A stretch of DNA of 53,114 nucleotides from Halomonas sp. UBA3074. GTDB taxonomy: Bacteria; Pseudomonadota; Gammaproteobacteria; Pseudomonadales; Halomonadaceae. The DNA lies in assembly GCF_002366715.1 (NCBI RefSeq), contig NZ_DFBS01000039.1, forward strand, positions 40,106 through 93,219, written 5' to 3'. Under the pieces are notes generated by a model. That model did no database searches and had not been told where the DNA came from. It worked only from the letters and a program-made list of their open reading frames with translations. Made by a program: the position numbers and the translations under genes. Positions 1 to 8,551 of this stretch are shown in pieces. How positions within the stretch are numbered: position 1 is the stretch's first letter; every line of letters starts with the position of its first letter.

Positions 1-34
1 GGACGTGGAGGTTCAAGTCCTCTCCTGGGCACCA
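1..34 (+). tRNA. tRNA-Leu, 3' part only
   Basis: The first 34 bases are the end of a class II tRNA cut by the left window edge. The T arm is at 7-11 and 19-23 around the loop TTCAAGT, followed by acceptor strand CCTGGGC (24-30), discriminator A31 and an encoded CCA (32-34). The preceding GGACGT matches the end of a long variable arm as in gammaproteobacterial leucine tRNAs, and TTCAAGT with discriminator A also fits Leu. The anticodon lies outside the window, so the isoacceptor cannot be named. Confidence 0.88.
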
Positions 35-150
35 TGACTTACATGGGCCAGTCCGCATCATGATCAGCTTCTTCAAGCCAATCTTCTCGACGCTACCCCT
101 TCTTTTAAAGTATTTGTCTTTGCCATGTGTGCCTCCCCAAGTATACCTCT

Positions 151-1014
151 TTATTGATAACGCCCCGGCCGTCGTGCCACTTCCTCAAGCGCCCACCCTT
201 GCGTGCGCAGCTCGCCTTCTAGTACTGCTTCCACCGCAGGTGTCAGATCAGGGAAGAAGTTAAGCCCTGTGCGCGCTTCAATTTCATCGATGGTCACTAA
301 GTAGTCATCTAACGGCTCATTGCCGCGCACGTCTTGCGGCATGATGAAGGCCAGCGCTAAAGGCCCTTTGCTATGCGGCACCACGATAATCTTATAAAAC
401 GCCTCTGGGACTTCTACCAAACCCACGCGATTAAAAACGTTATCCATAAAGTGCTCGGGAAACACCGGCCCAGTGATCACCTGTAAGCGATCGAACCGCG
501 GCGCGAAGTGATCCATCACAGCTTCTTCCAACCGCTGCCATAGCTGACGGTTCAGATTGGGCCGCTGCGGGGTCATGTTGCTCATCAAGAAAGTATCGAC
601 CTGAGCGTTGCGCCCATGCACTGCCGCAATAGCGTAATTGGGTGCCAGATGACCTCGGTCGTAACCGCTGCCTGCGTAACTATCGGTGCCTACCGGCCAA
701 AGTGTACGCCAATCGGTTTGAAAATTTGGGCGAGAGCCAATACGTGAATCGTCCACTGCTTCTACTTGATAGCTTACCCATAGCGGGTTGACGCGCACAT
801 CCGACCAACCTACCAAATAACCCTCATTGCGCAGCACGCGGTGCATCGTGGTGGGACTAAATGTCTCCCAGCTAGGCACACCCATCCAGGTGTAGGCATC
901 TTTATGCTGACGCTCCTGAAACTCCCAAAGCCCGGTGCCAACAGCAACGAACAACACAGCGATACCCAAGCGTCGACCCTGCCGACGCCAGCTTGAAAGC
1001 GACGTTCCCAACAC
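151..1014 (-). CDS. DNA/RNA non-specific endonuclease (NUC1 / beta-beta-alpha-metal family), membrane-anchored or exported
   Basis: Predicted sugar-non-specific nuclease of 287 residues. The catalytic DRGH motif is at residues 119-122 (H122 would be the general base). It is followed by SNMTPQ near 145-150 and NRQLW, with N155 and E163 in the usual Mg-binding and active-site places. An N-terminal basic stretch (RRQGRR) followed by a hydrophobic segment at about residues 17-31 looks like a signal anchor or uncleaved signal peptide, so the enzyme probably acts outside the cytoplasm. It stands alone between a tRNA-Leu and an Lrp-like gene, with no immunity gene beside it, which favours nutrient scavenging or secreted nuclease over a bacteriocin. 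The start at 1014 has no strong Shine-Dalgarno site, so a nearby start is possible. Confidence 0.88.
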   Translation of the reverse strand: MLGTSLSSWRRQGRRLGIAVLFVAVGTGLWEFQERQHKDAYTWMGVPSWETFSPTTMHRVLRNEGYLVGWSDVRVNPLWVSYQVEAVDDSRIGSRPNFQTDWRTLWPVGTDSYAGSGYDRGHLAPNYAIAAVHGRNAQVDTFLMSNMTPQRPNLNRQLWQRLEEAVMDHFAPRFDRLQVITGPVFPEHFMDNVFNRVGLVEVPEAFYKIIVVPHSKGPLALAFIMPQDVRGNEPLDDYLVTIDEIEARTGLNFFPDLTPAVEAVLEGELRTQGWALEEVARRPGRYQ

Positions 1015-1091
1015 CCTTACTCCCTGACTAGCCCCTAGCGTAAACGCTATTTACGCGAACAACGATGCAATCATTGAAAGCTGCTGGTGGT

Positions 1092-1367
1092 TTACCAGCC
1101 TAACGAAAACATGGTTTCGAGGTCGTGGCGGGAGTGAACCTGCATGGCATTTAGGGTTTCTGTATCGCTAATACCCTCTACGGCATTTAAGCGCTCGGTT
1201 ACCAATTCAGCCAAGCTTTCAAAATCACGTGTGCGCGCAATAGCTACCAAGTCGTAGCGGCCACAGGTGGAGTAGACCTCACTAATGCCTTCGACATCGG
1301 CCAAGCGCTCGGCCACGGCTTTCACCTGACCTTTATCGGTATTGATTAAAATGACTGCGTTTTGCAT
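1092..1367 (-). CDS. Stand-alone Lrp/AsnC ligand-binding (RAM) domain protein
   Basis: A 91-residue protein made only of the alpha-beta sandwich effector domain of the Lrp/AsnC family. It begins directly with the first beta strand (AVILINTDKG) and shows the CGRYDLVAIARTRD core followed by a second helix-strand unit; there is no DNA-binding helix-turn-helix. Proteins of this kind form dimers or larger rings, and may bind amino acids or modulate full-length Lrp paralogues. No full-length partner is nearby. The upstream spacer 1368-1660 (about 290 bp, between divergent genes) holds no convincing ORF; it must contain the promoters for this gene and for the HiPIP gene. Confidence 0.85.
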   Translation of the reverse strand: MQNAVILINTDKGQVKAVAERLADVEGISEVYSTCGRYDLVAIARTRDFESLAELVTERLNAVEGISDTETLNAMQVHSRHDLETMFSLGW

Positions 1368-1660
1368 ATCGCGCCCCTAAAAAATGAAGAGTGGCAACTC
1401 GGCGTTGCCTCGAAGCTGCGCAGAGTATAGCAGCGACCAAGAAGCGAGCGCAGCACCCAGCAGCAGCGTGACTAATTGTCGCTATACACCGCAAGTCGTT
1501 CGCACAACCTTTGTACATCCGCTAGCATGTAATGGTTAGAGAAGTATCTAGAGATGTGTCGCTAAGCACTCCGGCTGTTAAGATAATACGGAGCACAAAG
1601 AGGTGGCTAACCACCCGACCAACGTGACCAAACGTCAGACCGTGACGATAAGGAGAAATC

Positions 1661-1975
1661 ATGGCTAATAAAAGCCGTAGAGACTTCATGCGCAACAGCA
1701 TGCTTGGACTAGCGGCCCTGCCGCTGGGTGCAGGCATTCTTTCCAAGACTGCCTTTGCTCAAGAGCTGCCGCGTCTTGATCCTGCCTCAAGCAACGCTCA
1801 AGCGCTTAACTACGTCGAAGACGCCAGTGAAGCAGGCGATCACCCTGCTTATGAAGAAGGTGAACGCTGCGACAACTGTATGTTCTTTAATGCAGAAACG
1901 CAGGGTTGCCAACTCTTCCCTGAAAACAGCGTCGCCCCTGCTGGTTGGTGTCAGTCCTGGACTGCACAAGCCTAA
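1661..1975 (+). CDS. High-potential iron-sulfur protein (HiPIP), Tat-exported
   Basis: Small periplasmic [4Fe-4S] electron carrier of 104 residues. The N-terminus has a twin-arginine signal (SRRDFM, residues 5-10), a hydrophobic core and an AFA-Q cleavage site near residue 33. The mature part carries the four cluster cysteines C70, C73, C83 and C97 in the HiPIP pattern CxxC...C...GWC. HiPIPs donate electrons to photosynthetic reaction centres or, in non-phototrophs, to terminal oxidases or other periplasmic acceptors; the partner here is unknown. A strong Shine-Dalgarno (AAGGAG, 5-6 bases upstream) fixes the start. A GATAAT box at 1582-1587 could be the -10 element, but no good -35 is visible. 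The gene is monocistronic and ends in a terminator hairpin. Confidence 0.95.
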   Translation: MANKSRRDFMRNSMLGLAALPLGAGILSKTAFAQELPRLDPASSNAQALNYVEDASEAGDHPAYEEGERCDNCMFFNAETQGCQLFPENSVAPAGWCQSWTAQA

Positions 1976-2010
1976 GCCACTAGCCATCAATGGGTTAAAG
2001 TGGTGACTGC

Positions 2011-2044
2011 CTACCCCGCGCCTAGCGCGGGGTAGTGATTTTGG
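2011..2044 (+). terminator. Rho-independent terminator of the HiPIP gene
   Basis: A perfect 10-bp G+C-rich stem (CTACCCCGCG at 2011-2020 with its complement at 2026-2035) closes a 5-base loop and is followed by a short T-rich stretch. It lies 36 bases after the HiPIP stop codon. Confidence 0.8.
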
Positions 2045-2047
2045 AGC

Positions 2048-2117
2048 AGTAGTTTTTTGGTAAGTAGGTTTTGGAAAATAGGTTTTGAAAAGTTAGTTTT
2101 AGAAAAGAGGGTTTCTA
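2048..2117. repeat. Degenerate 14-bp tandem repeat, about five copies
   Basis: Four consecutive 14-base units in register (2062-2075, 2076-2089, 2090-2103, 2104-2117) share the form AArTAGGTTTTrGA. A fifth, poorer copy is at 2048-2061. The block is A+T-rich unlike its surroundings and ends 9 bases before the stop of spoVR, between that gene and the HiPIP terminator. It looks like a decaying minisatellite; no coding potential is seen. Confidence 0.75.
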
Positions 2118-2126
2118 AATGAGCCC

Positions 2127-3692
2127 TTAAGAAGCATTGCTATCCTCTTCTACCGGCCAGTGGAACCGGCGCGTTACCCGCCCTTCTTCCATCGAAACGA
2201 GATGAACAGGAAACCCCCACAACTGCTGTAGATGGCGAATCACCGGGTATACGCTTCGACCCAGCGGGCGACGGTTGTCCTGCACATGGTGAAGCGTCAA
2301 TGAGCGGTCTCCGCGAATCGCTGCTTCGACCACTTGAATATTAGGCTCACGCACCGAAAGCGCGTACTGCGTTGCGAGCGCTTCACGCACCTGCCGATAG
2401 CCCTGCTCGTTATGAATGGCGGCCACTTCTAACGTCTCGGCCTGATCATCATCTACCACTAGAAACAGTTTATGGTCGCGCATGACTTTTGGTGAAAGAA
2501 ACTGCTGAATAAACGACTCGTCCTTGAAGTTGCGCATCGCAAACTCAACGGTCTCACGCCATGGCGTGCCCGCTATATCAGGAAACCACTCTCGATCTTC
2601 AGCGGTAGGGGCCTCACAGATACGTTTGATATCCATAAAGATCGCGAAGCCAAGCGCATAAGGATTAATACCGCTAAAGTGAGGGCTATCAAAGGCGGGC
2701 TGGTTTATCACCGCTGCATGCGACTGCAAAAACTCCAGCATTAACCCCTCATCAACATTGCCATCGTCGTAGAGTCGATTCATTAGCGTGTAATGCCAAA
2801 AGCATGCCCAACCTTCATTCATTACCTGCGTTTGGCGTTGCGGGTAAAAGTACTGCGCTAATTTACGCACAATCCTGACCACCTCGCGCTGCCAGGGCGC
2901 CAGCAGCGGTGCATTTTTTTCAATAAAGTAGAGTAGATTCTCCTGTGGTTCCGAAGGGTAGATCCCGCCGCTGTGCAAGCCTAACGGGTCATCATCACTG
3001 TGCAGGCTGCCCGGCAGCGAAGCATGCCCAGTGGGCGCTTCAGGAATGGTGCGCCAGAGCATATTCACCTGCGTTTGCAGATAGGCTTCCCGCTCATCCT
3101 GGCGCTTTGCCTCCTCCTCGGCAGAAATCGGCGAGGGGCGTTTGTAGCGGTCAACGCCGTAGTTTTGCAGCGCATGGCAAGCATCCAACAGCTGCTCGAC
3201 CGCCTGCACGCCGTGGCGCTCTTCACACTGGGCGATGTATTTGCGCGCGAATACCAGGTAATCGACGATGGAAGAGGCGTCTGTCCAGGTACGGAACAGG
3301 TAATTACCTTTAAAAAAGGAGTTATGGCCATAGCAGGCGTGGGCCATCACCAGCACCTGCATCATCAGCGTGTTCTCTTCCATCAAATAGGCAATACAAG
3401 GGTCAGAGTTGATGACCAGCTCGTAAGCCAGGCCCATTTGGCCACGCTTGTAAGCCCCCTCCACGGCCAGAAACTGCTTCCCGAACGACCAGTGGTGATA
3501 CCCCACGGGCATGCCTACGCTGGCGTAGGCATCCATCATCTGCTCGGTGGTAATCACTTCAATTTGGTTGGGATAAGTATCCAGCCGGTACTCATCAGCA
3601 AGCCTTGCGAGTTCCGCATCGAAGCGCTCTAGCATGCTGAAGTTCCAATCTGAGCCGGTGGCAATCGGCTTACGCTTGCGAGTCGTACTCAT
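2127..3692 (-). CDS. SpoVR family protein (YcgB-like)
   Basis: A 521-residue protein matching the SpoVR/YcgB family in length (about 510 in E. coli) and in conserved blocks, for example GYHHWSFGKQF, QVLVMAHACYGHNSFFKGN, MNEGWACFWHY and NPYALGFAIF. Its biochemical activity is unknown. In many proteobacteria it is encoded with PrkA and YeaH and induced in stationary phase or starvation. Here it is the last gene of the prkA-yeaH-spoVR run, all on the reverse strand. The start at 3692 is preceded by AAAGGAG on the coding strand. The many His, Glu and Asp residues could bind metal, but that is speculation. Confidence 0.95.
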   Translation of the reverse strand: MSTTRKRKPIATGSDWNFSMLERFDAELARLADEYRLDTYPNQIEVITTEQMMDAYASVGMPVGYHHWSFGKQFLAVEGAYKRGQMGLAYELVINSDPCIAYLMEENTLMMQVLVMAHACYGHNSFFKGNYLFRTWTDASSIVDYLVFARKYIAQCEERHGVQAVEQLLDACHALQNYGVDRYKRPSPISAEEEAKRQDEREAYLQTQVNMLWRTIPEAPTGHASLPGSLHSDDDPLGLHSGGIYPSEPQENLLYFIEKNAPLLAPWQREVVRIVRKLAQYFYPQRQTQVMNEGWACFWHYTLMNRLYDDGNVDEGLMLEFLQSHAAVINQPAFDSPHFSGINPYALGFAIFMDIKRICEAPTAEDREWFPDIAGTPWRETVEFAMRNFKDESFIQQFLSPKVMRDHKLFLVVDDDQAETLEVAAIHNEQGYRQVREALATQYALSVREPNIQVVEAAIRGDRSLTLHHVQDNRRPLGRSVYPVIRHLQQLWGFPVHLVSMEEGRVTRRFHWPVEEDSNAS

Positions 3693-3712
3693 AGCCCACT
3701 CCTTTACACGCG

Positions 3713-3752
3713 GTCACTAGCCTCTATAGACAGTCACTAGCCTCTATAGACA
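3713..3752. repeat. Perfect 20-bp tandem duplication between yeaH and spoVR
   Basis: The unit GTCACTAGCCTCTATAGACA occurs at 3713-3732 and again at 3733-3752 without any mismatch. A partial third copy (CACTAG, 3755-3760) overlaps the stop codon of the upstream gene yeaH. The array fills most of the 64-bp spacer, which suggests slippage that duplicated the gene end. Confidence 0.9.
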
Positions 3753-3756
3753 AACA

Positions 3757-5043
3757 CTAGGACTGGCTTAAGCGACGCTTGAACAGTTCGCGAAAGACCG
3801 GATAAATATCGCCCGCCTCAACAATTTGCCGCATCGCAAAACGCTCGGGGAAGGCTTTCACCACGCTCTCGTATTCATGCCAAAGTGATTGATGATCGTG
3901 GGGAGTAATCTCGACATACGCATAGTATTGCAGCTGCGGCATCAACTGTTTGATCAGCAGGTCTCGGCATATATTCGAGTCGTCATCCCAGTTATCACCG
4001 TCAGAAGCCTGGGCCACGTATAAATTCCACTGCCCAACCGGGTAACGCTTTTCGATGATTTTATTGACCAAGTTGAGGGCGCTGGAAACAATCGTGCCAC
4101 CGGTTTCCCGTGAGTAAAAAAACTCCTCCTCGCTCACTTCACGGGCGGCCGTGTGGTGGCGCACAAACACCAGCTCGACTTTTTCGTAGTGCTTCTCCAG
4201 AAACAGATAGAGCAGAAGGAAAAACCGCTTAGCGATATCTTTATGGTTTTGGGTCATCGACCCCGAAACGTCCATGACACAAAACATCACTGCCTGATTG
4301 GAGGGCTGCGGCTGGGCGCTTAGCTGGTGGTAGCGCAAGTCATAAGTATCAATAAACGGCACGCCCGCAATGCGTTTCTCGAGGCGCTCGATTTCGGCTT
4401 TAAGCTCACTGATCCGCGTGGGGTTACGCAGCACTGAGTCTTTTCGCTCTTCCGCGTCGAGGGCCTCCTGTGCCGCTTTAAGTGCGCGTTTAATCGGCGC
4501 CCGCATGGCAATACGGCGGGCATAGGCTTCCCGCATTGAACGGGTAATACTGATGCGCGAAGGCACGCCATCTTTTGAAAGCCCTGCCCGCACCATTTTG
4601 ACTTCTTCCAGCGACTTCAGCGGCTTACGCTGCAAGTGGGGCAATTCCAACCCATCAAACACGAACTCCAGAAACTCTTCACGGCTAAGCGTAAAGGCAA
4701 ATTCATCGTTCCCTTCGCCCTGGTTAGAAGCGCCACCCTCGCCTGCCCCACTGCCGCCGCCCTGCCCGCTAGGGCGGCGAATTTTATCGCCGGCGAGAAA
4801 CTCCTTATTGCCCGGTGAGACGATGTTACGTGCCCCGCCCGGGCCATGCTGGAAAACCGGCTCAGAAATATCCTTGGTCGGAATAGAAATTTTCTCACCA
4901 CGCTCCATATCGGTAATCGAGCGGCGGTTGACGGCCTCTTCCACCGAGCGCTTGATATGCTTGCGATAGCGCTCCAAAAAGCGCTGGCGGTTCACCGCGC
5001 TCTTATGTTTAGCATTCGGCCTTCGATCAATAAAGTAGGTCAT
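3757..5043 (-). CDS. yeaH: YeaH/YhbH family protein (DUF444, von Willebrand A-like)
   Basis: A 428-residue protein of the YeaH family, which is co-transcribed with the PrkA kinase. The N-terminus MTYFIDRRPNAKHKS matches the family start closely. The open frame extends 17 codons further upstream, but the start at 5043 is preceded by a strong GGAGG site and is chosen here. A low-complexity Gly/Ser/Glu-rich linker lies around residues 85-115. The C-terminal half is von Willebrand A-like, with a DVSGSM (MIDAS DxSxS) motif and a later TGGT segment, consistent with metal-dependent protein binding. It probably acts with PrkA in the stationary-phase or nitrogen-starvation response; the exact role is unknown. 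Confidence 0.93.
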   Translation of the reverse strand: MTYFIDRRPNAKHKSAVNRQRFLERYRKHIKRSVEEAVNRRSITDMERGEKISIPTKDISEPVFQHGPGGARNIVSPGNKEFLAGDKIRRPSGQGGGSGAGEGGASNQGEGNDEFAFTLSREEFLEFVFDGLELPHLQRKPLKSLEEVKMVRAGLSKDGVPSRISITRSMREAYARRIAMRAPIKRALKAAQEALDAEERKDSVLRNPTRISELKAEIERLEKRIAGVPFIDTYDLRYHQLSAQPQPSNQAVMFCVMDVSGSMTQNHKDIAKRFFLLLYLFLEKHYEKVELVFVRHHTAAREVSEEEFFYSRETGGTIVSSALNLVNKIIEKRYPVGQWNLYVAQASDGDNWDDDSNICRDLLIKQLMPQLQYYAYVEITPHDHQSLWHEYESVVKAFPERFAMRQIVEAGDIYPVFRELFKRRLSQS

Positions 5044-5103
5044 ACGACCTCCTTGAACGCCCGACGTAAGCACTGTTCTTACTAGTACTTTCAAGACAGC
5101 CCC

Positions 5104-7026
5104 TTACTGGGACTTACGCACACGCAGATACCATTCCGACAATAGCCGAACCTGTTTTTCGGTGTAGCCACGCTCAACCATTCGCGCCACAAAATCCTCA
5201 TGCTTCTTCTGATCCGACCGCGAGGCCTTGGCATTGAAGGAAATGACCGGCAGTAGCTCTTCGGTATTAGCGAACATCTTATGCTCGATAACCCCCTTGA
5301 GCTTTTCATAGGACTGCCAGCTCGGGTTCATACCATTATTTTGCGCGCGTGCCCGCAGCACAAAATTAACTACTTCATGCCGGAAATCTTTCGGATTGGA
5401 AATACCCGCCGGTTTCTCGATTTTCTCCAGCTCTTCGTTGAGTGACTGACGATTCAACAGCTCACCGGTTTCATGGTCGCGGTACTCCTGGTCCTGTATC
5501 CAGAAATCGGCATAGGTGACGTAACGGTCAAAGATGTTTTGACCATATTCACTGTAGGATTCGAGGTACGCGGTTTGGATCTCCTTGCCGATAAAGTCGA
5601 CATAGCGAGGCGCCATGTACTCTTTAATAAAGCCCAAGTAGCGCTCAAACACTTCGGACGGCAGCTGTTCACGCTCCAGCGCCTGCTCGAGTACATACAG
5701 CAAATGCACCGGATTGGCGGCGACCTCGGTGCTGTCAAAGTTGAATACTTTGGAAAGAATCTTGAACGCAAAACGGGTGGAGAGCCCTTGCATGCCCTCG
5801 TCGACGCCCGCCGCGTCGCGATACTCCTGAATCGACTTGGCCCGCGGGTCGGTGTCTTTCAGGTTCTCACCGTCGTAGACGCGCATTTTGGAGTAGATAT
5901 TGGAATTTTCCGGCGCTTTTAGCCGTGAAAGCACCGAGAACTGCGCCAGCATCCGTAACGTATCCGGAGCGCAAGGGGCGGCGTTGAGCGAGGAGTCCTC
6001 GAGCAGTTTTTGATAGATTTTGATCTCTTCGGTGACCCGCAGGCAGTAGGGCACCTTGACGATATAGACCCGATCAAGAAACGCTTCATTATTACGGTTG
6101 TTGCGAAATGCCTGCCATTCAGACTCGTTGGAGTGGGCCAGAATCACGCCATCAAAGGGAATCGCCCCCATGCCTTCGGTGGGGTTGTAGTTGCCCTCCT
6201 GGGTGGCGGTAAGCAGTGGATGCAGCACCTTGATGGGTGCCTTGAACATCTCCACGAACTCCATCAGCCCCTGGTTAGCACGGCATAAACCGCCGGAGAA
6301 GCTATAAGCGTCAGGGTCATCCTGGGAATAAAGCTCTAACTGGCGGATATCGACCTTGCCCACCAGCGAAGAGATATCCTGGTTATTTTCATCACCCGGC
6401 TCGGTTTTGGAAATCGCGATTTGATTTAGCCGTGAGGGGTACAGCCGCACCACTCGGAACTGAGAGATATCGCCGCCATACTCTTTTAGTCGCTTGGCTG
6501 CCCAAGGCGACATTACGCTGCGCAGGTAACGTTGCGGAATACCGTACTCTTTTTCTAACAGCTCGCCGTCCTCCTCCGGGGAGAACAGCCCAAGCGGTGA
6601 CTCGTAGACCGGTGAGCCCTTGATGGCATAGAACGGGATGCGCTCCATCAGCAGCTTGAGACGTTCCGCCAGTGACGACTTACCGCCCCCCACCGGGCCA
6701 AGCAAATAGAGAATCTGTTTGCGCTCTTCAAGCCCTTGCGCCGCATGGCGGAAGTAGGCAACGATTTGCTCAATAGCCTCCTCCATGCCATGAAACTCGG
6801 CAAAAGCGGGGTAACGACGAATCACTTTGTTGGAAAAAATGCGTGATAGACGCGGGTCTTTCGCCGTGTCGATCACTTCAGGTTCGCCTATGGCTTCCAG
6901 CATGCGCTCGGCGGCGCTGGCATAAACCTTCGAGTCACGGCGACAAAGCGCCAGATACTCCTCAAGGCTCATGTCCTCTTGCTGGACGCGGGCAAATCGG
7001 TCTTGAACGTGATCAAAGATGCTCAT
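5104..7026 (-). CDS. prkA: PrkA family serine protein kinase / AAA+ protein (YeaG)
   Basis: A 640-residue homologue of E. coli YeaG (644 residues). The N-terminal AAA+ module has a Walker A motif GPVGGGKSS at residues 110-118, and the C-terminal third is the PrkA-specific region. The E. coli protein is needed for adaptation to sustained nitrogen starvation and for stress tolerance. It is the first gene of a three-gene reverse-strand operon (prkA-yeaH-spoVR), 60 bp from yeaH. A GGAG site sits 7-8 bases before the ATG. A near-sigma54 element lies about 50 bp upstream. The gene is intact, with no unusual features. Confidence 0.95.
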   Translation of the reverse strand: MSIFDHVQDRFARVQQEDMSLEEYLALCRRDSKVYASAAERMLEAIGEPEVIDTAKDPRLSRIFSNKVIRRYPAFAEFHGMEEAIEQIVAYFRHAAQGLEERKQILYLLGPVGGGKSSLAERLKLLMERIPFYAIKGSPVYESPLGLFSPEEDGELLEKEYGIPQRYLRSVMSPWAAKRLKEYGGDISQFRVVRLYPSRLNQIAISKTEPGDENNQDISSLVGKVDIRQLELYSQDDPDAYSFSGGLCRANQGLMEFVEMFKAPIKVLHPLLTATQEGNYNPTEGMGAIPFDGVILAHSNESEWQAFRNNRNNEAFLDRVYIVKVPYCLRVTEEIKIYQKLLEDSSLNAAPCAPDTLRMLAQFSVLSRLKAPENSNIYSKMRVYDGENLKDTDPRAKSIQEYRDAAGVDEGMQGLSTRFAFKILSKVFNFDSTEVAANPVHLLYVLEQALEREQLPSEVFERYLGFIKEYMAPRYVDFIGKEIQTAYLESYSEYGQNIFDRYVTYADFWIQDQEYRDHETGELLNRQSLNEELEKIEKPAGISNPKDFRHEVVNFVLRARAQNNGMNPSWQSYEKLKGVIEHKMFANTEELLPVISFNAKASRSDQKKHEDFVARMVERGYTEKQVRLLSEWYLRVRKSQ

Positions 7027-7078
7027 GGAACTCTCCTGTGGCCCAACCCCAGGCAGTCACCGCCAAGCCAAGTGTTTC

Positions 7079-7093
7079 GCAACGGTGTGCCAA
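7079..7093 (-). promoter_or_regulatory. Sigma54-like -24/-12 element upstream of prkA, spacer one base short
   Basis: Reading the reverse strand, TTGGCAC is followed by ACCG and TTGC. The consensus has exactly ten bases between the GG and GC doublets; here there are nine. The predicted start would be about 40 bases upstream of the prkA ATG, a sensible leader length, and yeaGH in enterobacteria is known to respond to nitrogen starvation. The wrong spacing makes function doubtful. The rest of the 306-bp spacer 7027-7332 holds only the ltaE terminator and no gene. Confidence 0.3.
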
Positions 7094-7255
7094 ACGAGGT
7101 GTCGCTTTTTTAGCGTAGTCAGCATTAGCAAAAAGTGATGACTAAAAACTTCAACGCAGCGGCGATATTGCAGTGACGATACAGATAAGAGATTTATTCA
7201 GGCGATTAGTTGCGTTAAATAAAGCAACTCACTAGGCGAGGGGAAATGACCGAGC

Positions 7256-7287
7256 AGCCACGCCGCTGCCAGAGCGGCGGCGTGGCT
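7256..7287 (-). terminator. Hairpin downstream of the threonine aldolase gene
   Basis: A perfect 11-bp stem (7256-7266 with 7277-7287, AGCCACGCCGC and complement) lies 45 bases past the stop of the aldolase gene on the reverse strand. It is followed there only by a weak T-containing stretch, so it may be an imperfect intrinsic terminator. Confidence 0.6.
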
Positions 7288-7332
7288 AGGTGGGGGTGCT
7301 AAACAGCGACAAAAGAAATTCTACGTTCGCAC

Positions 7333-8379
7333 TTAACGCTCAAGGACAGCGCGAATATCGGCCAATAGCTCATCAAGTAATTCAACGGTGGTATTCCAGG
7401 CGCATACGAACCGAGCACCGCCAGCACCGATAAAGGTGTAGAAGGTCCAGCCTTTGGCTTTCAACGCTTCAATGGCCGCTGGGGGCAATTCAACGAAAAC
7501 GCTATTGGCCTGCGTGGGAAACATCAGTGAAACACCCGGCAACGCTTGCAGGCCTTCTGAGAGGTAACGCGCCATGGCATTGGCGTGCTGGGCGTTGGTT
7601 AACCAGGCGCCACTTTCTAACAACCCTAACCACGGCGCTGAGATAAAACGCATTTTAGAAGCCAGCTGGCCTGCCTGCTTGCAGCGATAAGAGAAATCTT
7701 CGGCTAACTCGCGATTAAAAAACAGGATCGCTTCGCCAAAGGCTAAGCCGTTTTTAGTACCGGAAAAGCACAATGCATCGACCCCCACCTGCCAGGTAAT
7801 TTCAGCCGGCGTGGCATCCAGGCTGGCGCAGGCGTTGGCAAAACGGGCGCCGTCCATATGCAGGCGCAAATCGTGCTTATCGGCAACGGCACGAATGGCC
7901 ATCAATTCTTCGCGAGAGTAGAGCGTCCCCACTTCGGTCGCTTGGGTCAGCGAGACTACTTTGGGCTTAGGGTAGTGAATATCGCTACGCTTGGTCACCA
8001 GGGCTTCAATGCCTTCTGGGGTGAGTTTACCGTTGGCGCCTGGAGAGGTAAGCAGCTTCGCGCCGTTGGAAAAGAACTCGGGGCCACCGCACTCGTCGGT
8101 TTCGATATGCGCCAGCTCATGACAAATCACACTGTGGTAACTACGCCCCATCGCCGACAGCGCCAGAGAGTTAGCAGCGGTGCCGTTAAACACAAAGAAC
8201 ACATCACAATCGTAGTCAAACATCTCACGGAAGCGATCTGCAGCGCGGGCTGTCCAGAGATCATTGCCGTAGGCCAAGTCATCGCTACGATTGGCTTCAA
8301 GCAGGTATTCCATCGCCTCCGGGCAGATCCCTGAGGTGTTATCACTGGCTAAAAAACGCGGGCTACACTCCGAGGTCAT
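7333..8379 (-). CDS. ltaE: Low-specificity L-threonine aldolase (PLP-dependent)
   Basis: A 348-residue fold-type I PLP enzyme that splits L-threonine or L-allo-threonine into glycine and acetaldehyde. The PLP lysine is K209 in SGTKNG, the cofactor-binding aspartate/arginine are D176 and R179 in MDGARF, and the N-terminal FLASDNTSG motif is typical of the family. The start at 8379 is preceded by GGACC, a usable but imperfect ribosome site. The gene follows fadH in the same direction with a 172-bp gap, so it probably has its own promoter. Confidence 0.93.
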   Translation of the reverse strand: MTSECSPRFLASDNTSGICPEAMEYLLEANRSDDLAYGNDLWTARAADRFREMFDYDCDVFFVFNGTAANSLALSAMGRSYHSVICHELAHIETDECGGPEFFSNGAKLLTSPGANGKLTPEGIEALVTKRSDIHYPKPKVVSLTQATEVGTLYSREELMAIRAVADKHDLRLHMDGARFANACASLDATPAEITWQVGVDALCFSGTKNGLAFGEAILFFNRELAEDFSYRCKQAGQLASKMRFISAPWLGLLESGAWLTNAQHANAMARYLSEGLQALPGVSLMFPTQANSVFVELPPAAIEALKAKGWTFYTFIGAGGARFVCAWNTTVELLDELLADIRAVLER

Positions 8380-8409
8380 GACGAGGGTCCTTTTATCTGG
8401 CGATCGAAC

Positions 8410-8435
8410 GGCGCGAGCTGGGTGCCACTCGCGCC
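8410..8435. other. G+C-rich stem-loop between fadH and ltaE
   Basis: An 8-bp perfect stem (GGCGCGAG at 8410-8417, complement at 8428-8435) with a 10-base loop lies 30 bases upstream of the ltaE start. It is not followed by a T run on the reverse strand. It could be a weak fadH terminator or an mRNA leader structure. Confidence 0.4.
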
Positions 8436-8551
8436 TTTAATATCTAACTATTCTTAATAGCCAGATTAGTCGTTTAGTCTATCGCCATTTATGGGCCAAC
8501 GTCACCCGCGCTTTTAAGCACTTACTTATCAATCAGATCTTGTGCGTATTT

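Noticed and set aside
1522..1746. Short reverse frames between the Lrp-like and HiPIP genes
   Set aside because: No ribosome site; they overlap the HiPIP signal-peptide region and show no conserved features.
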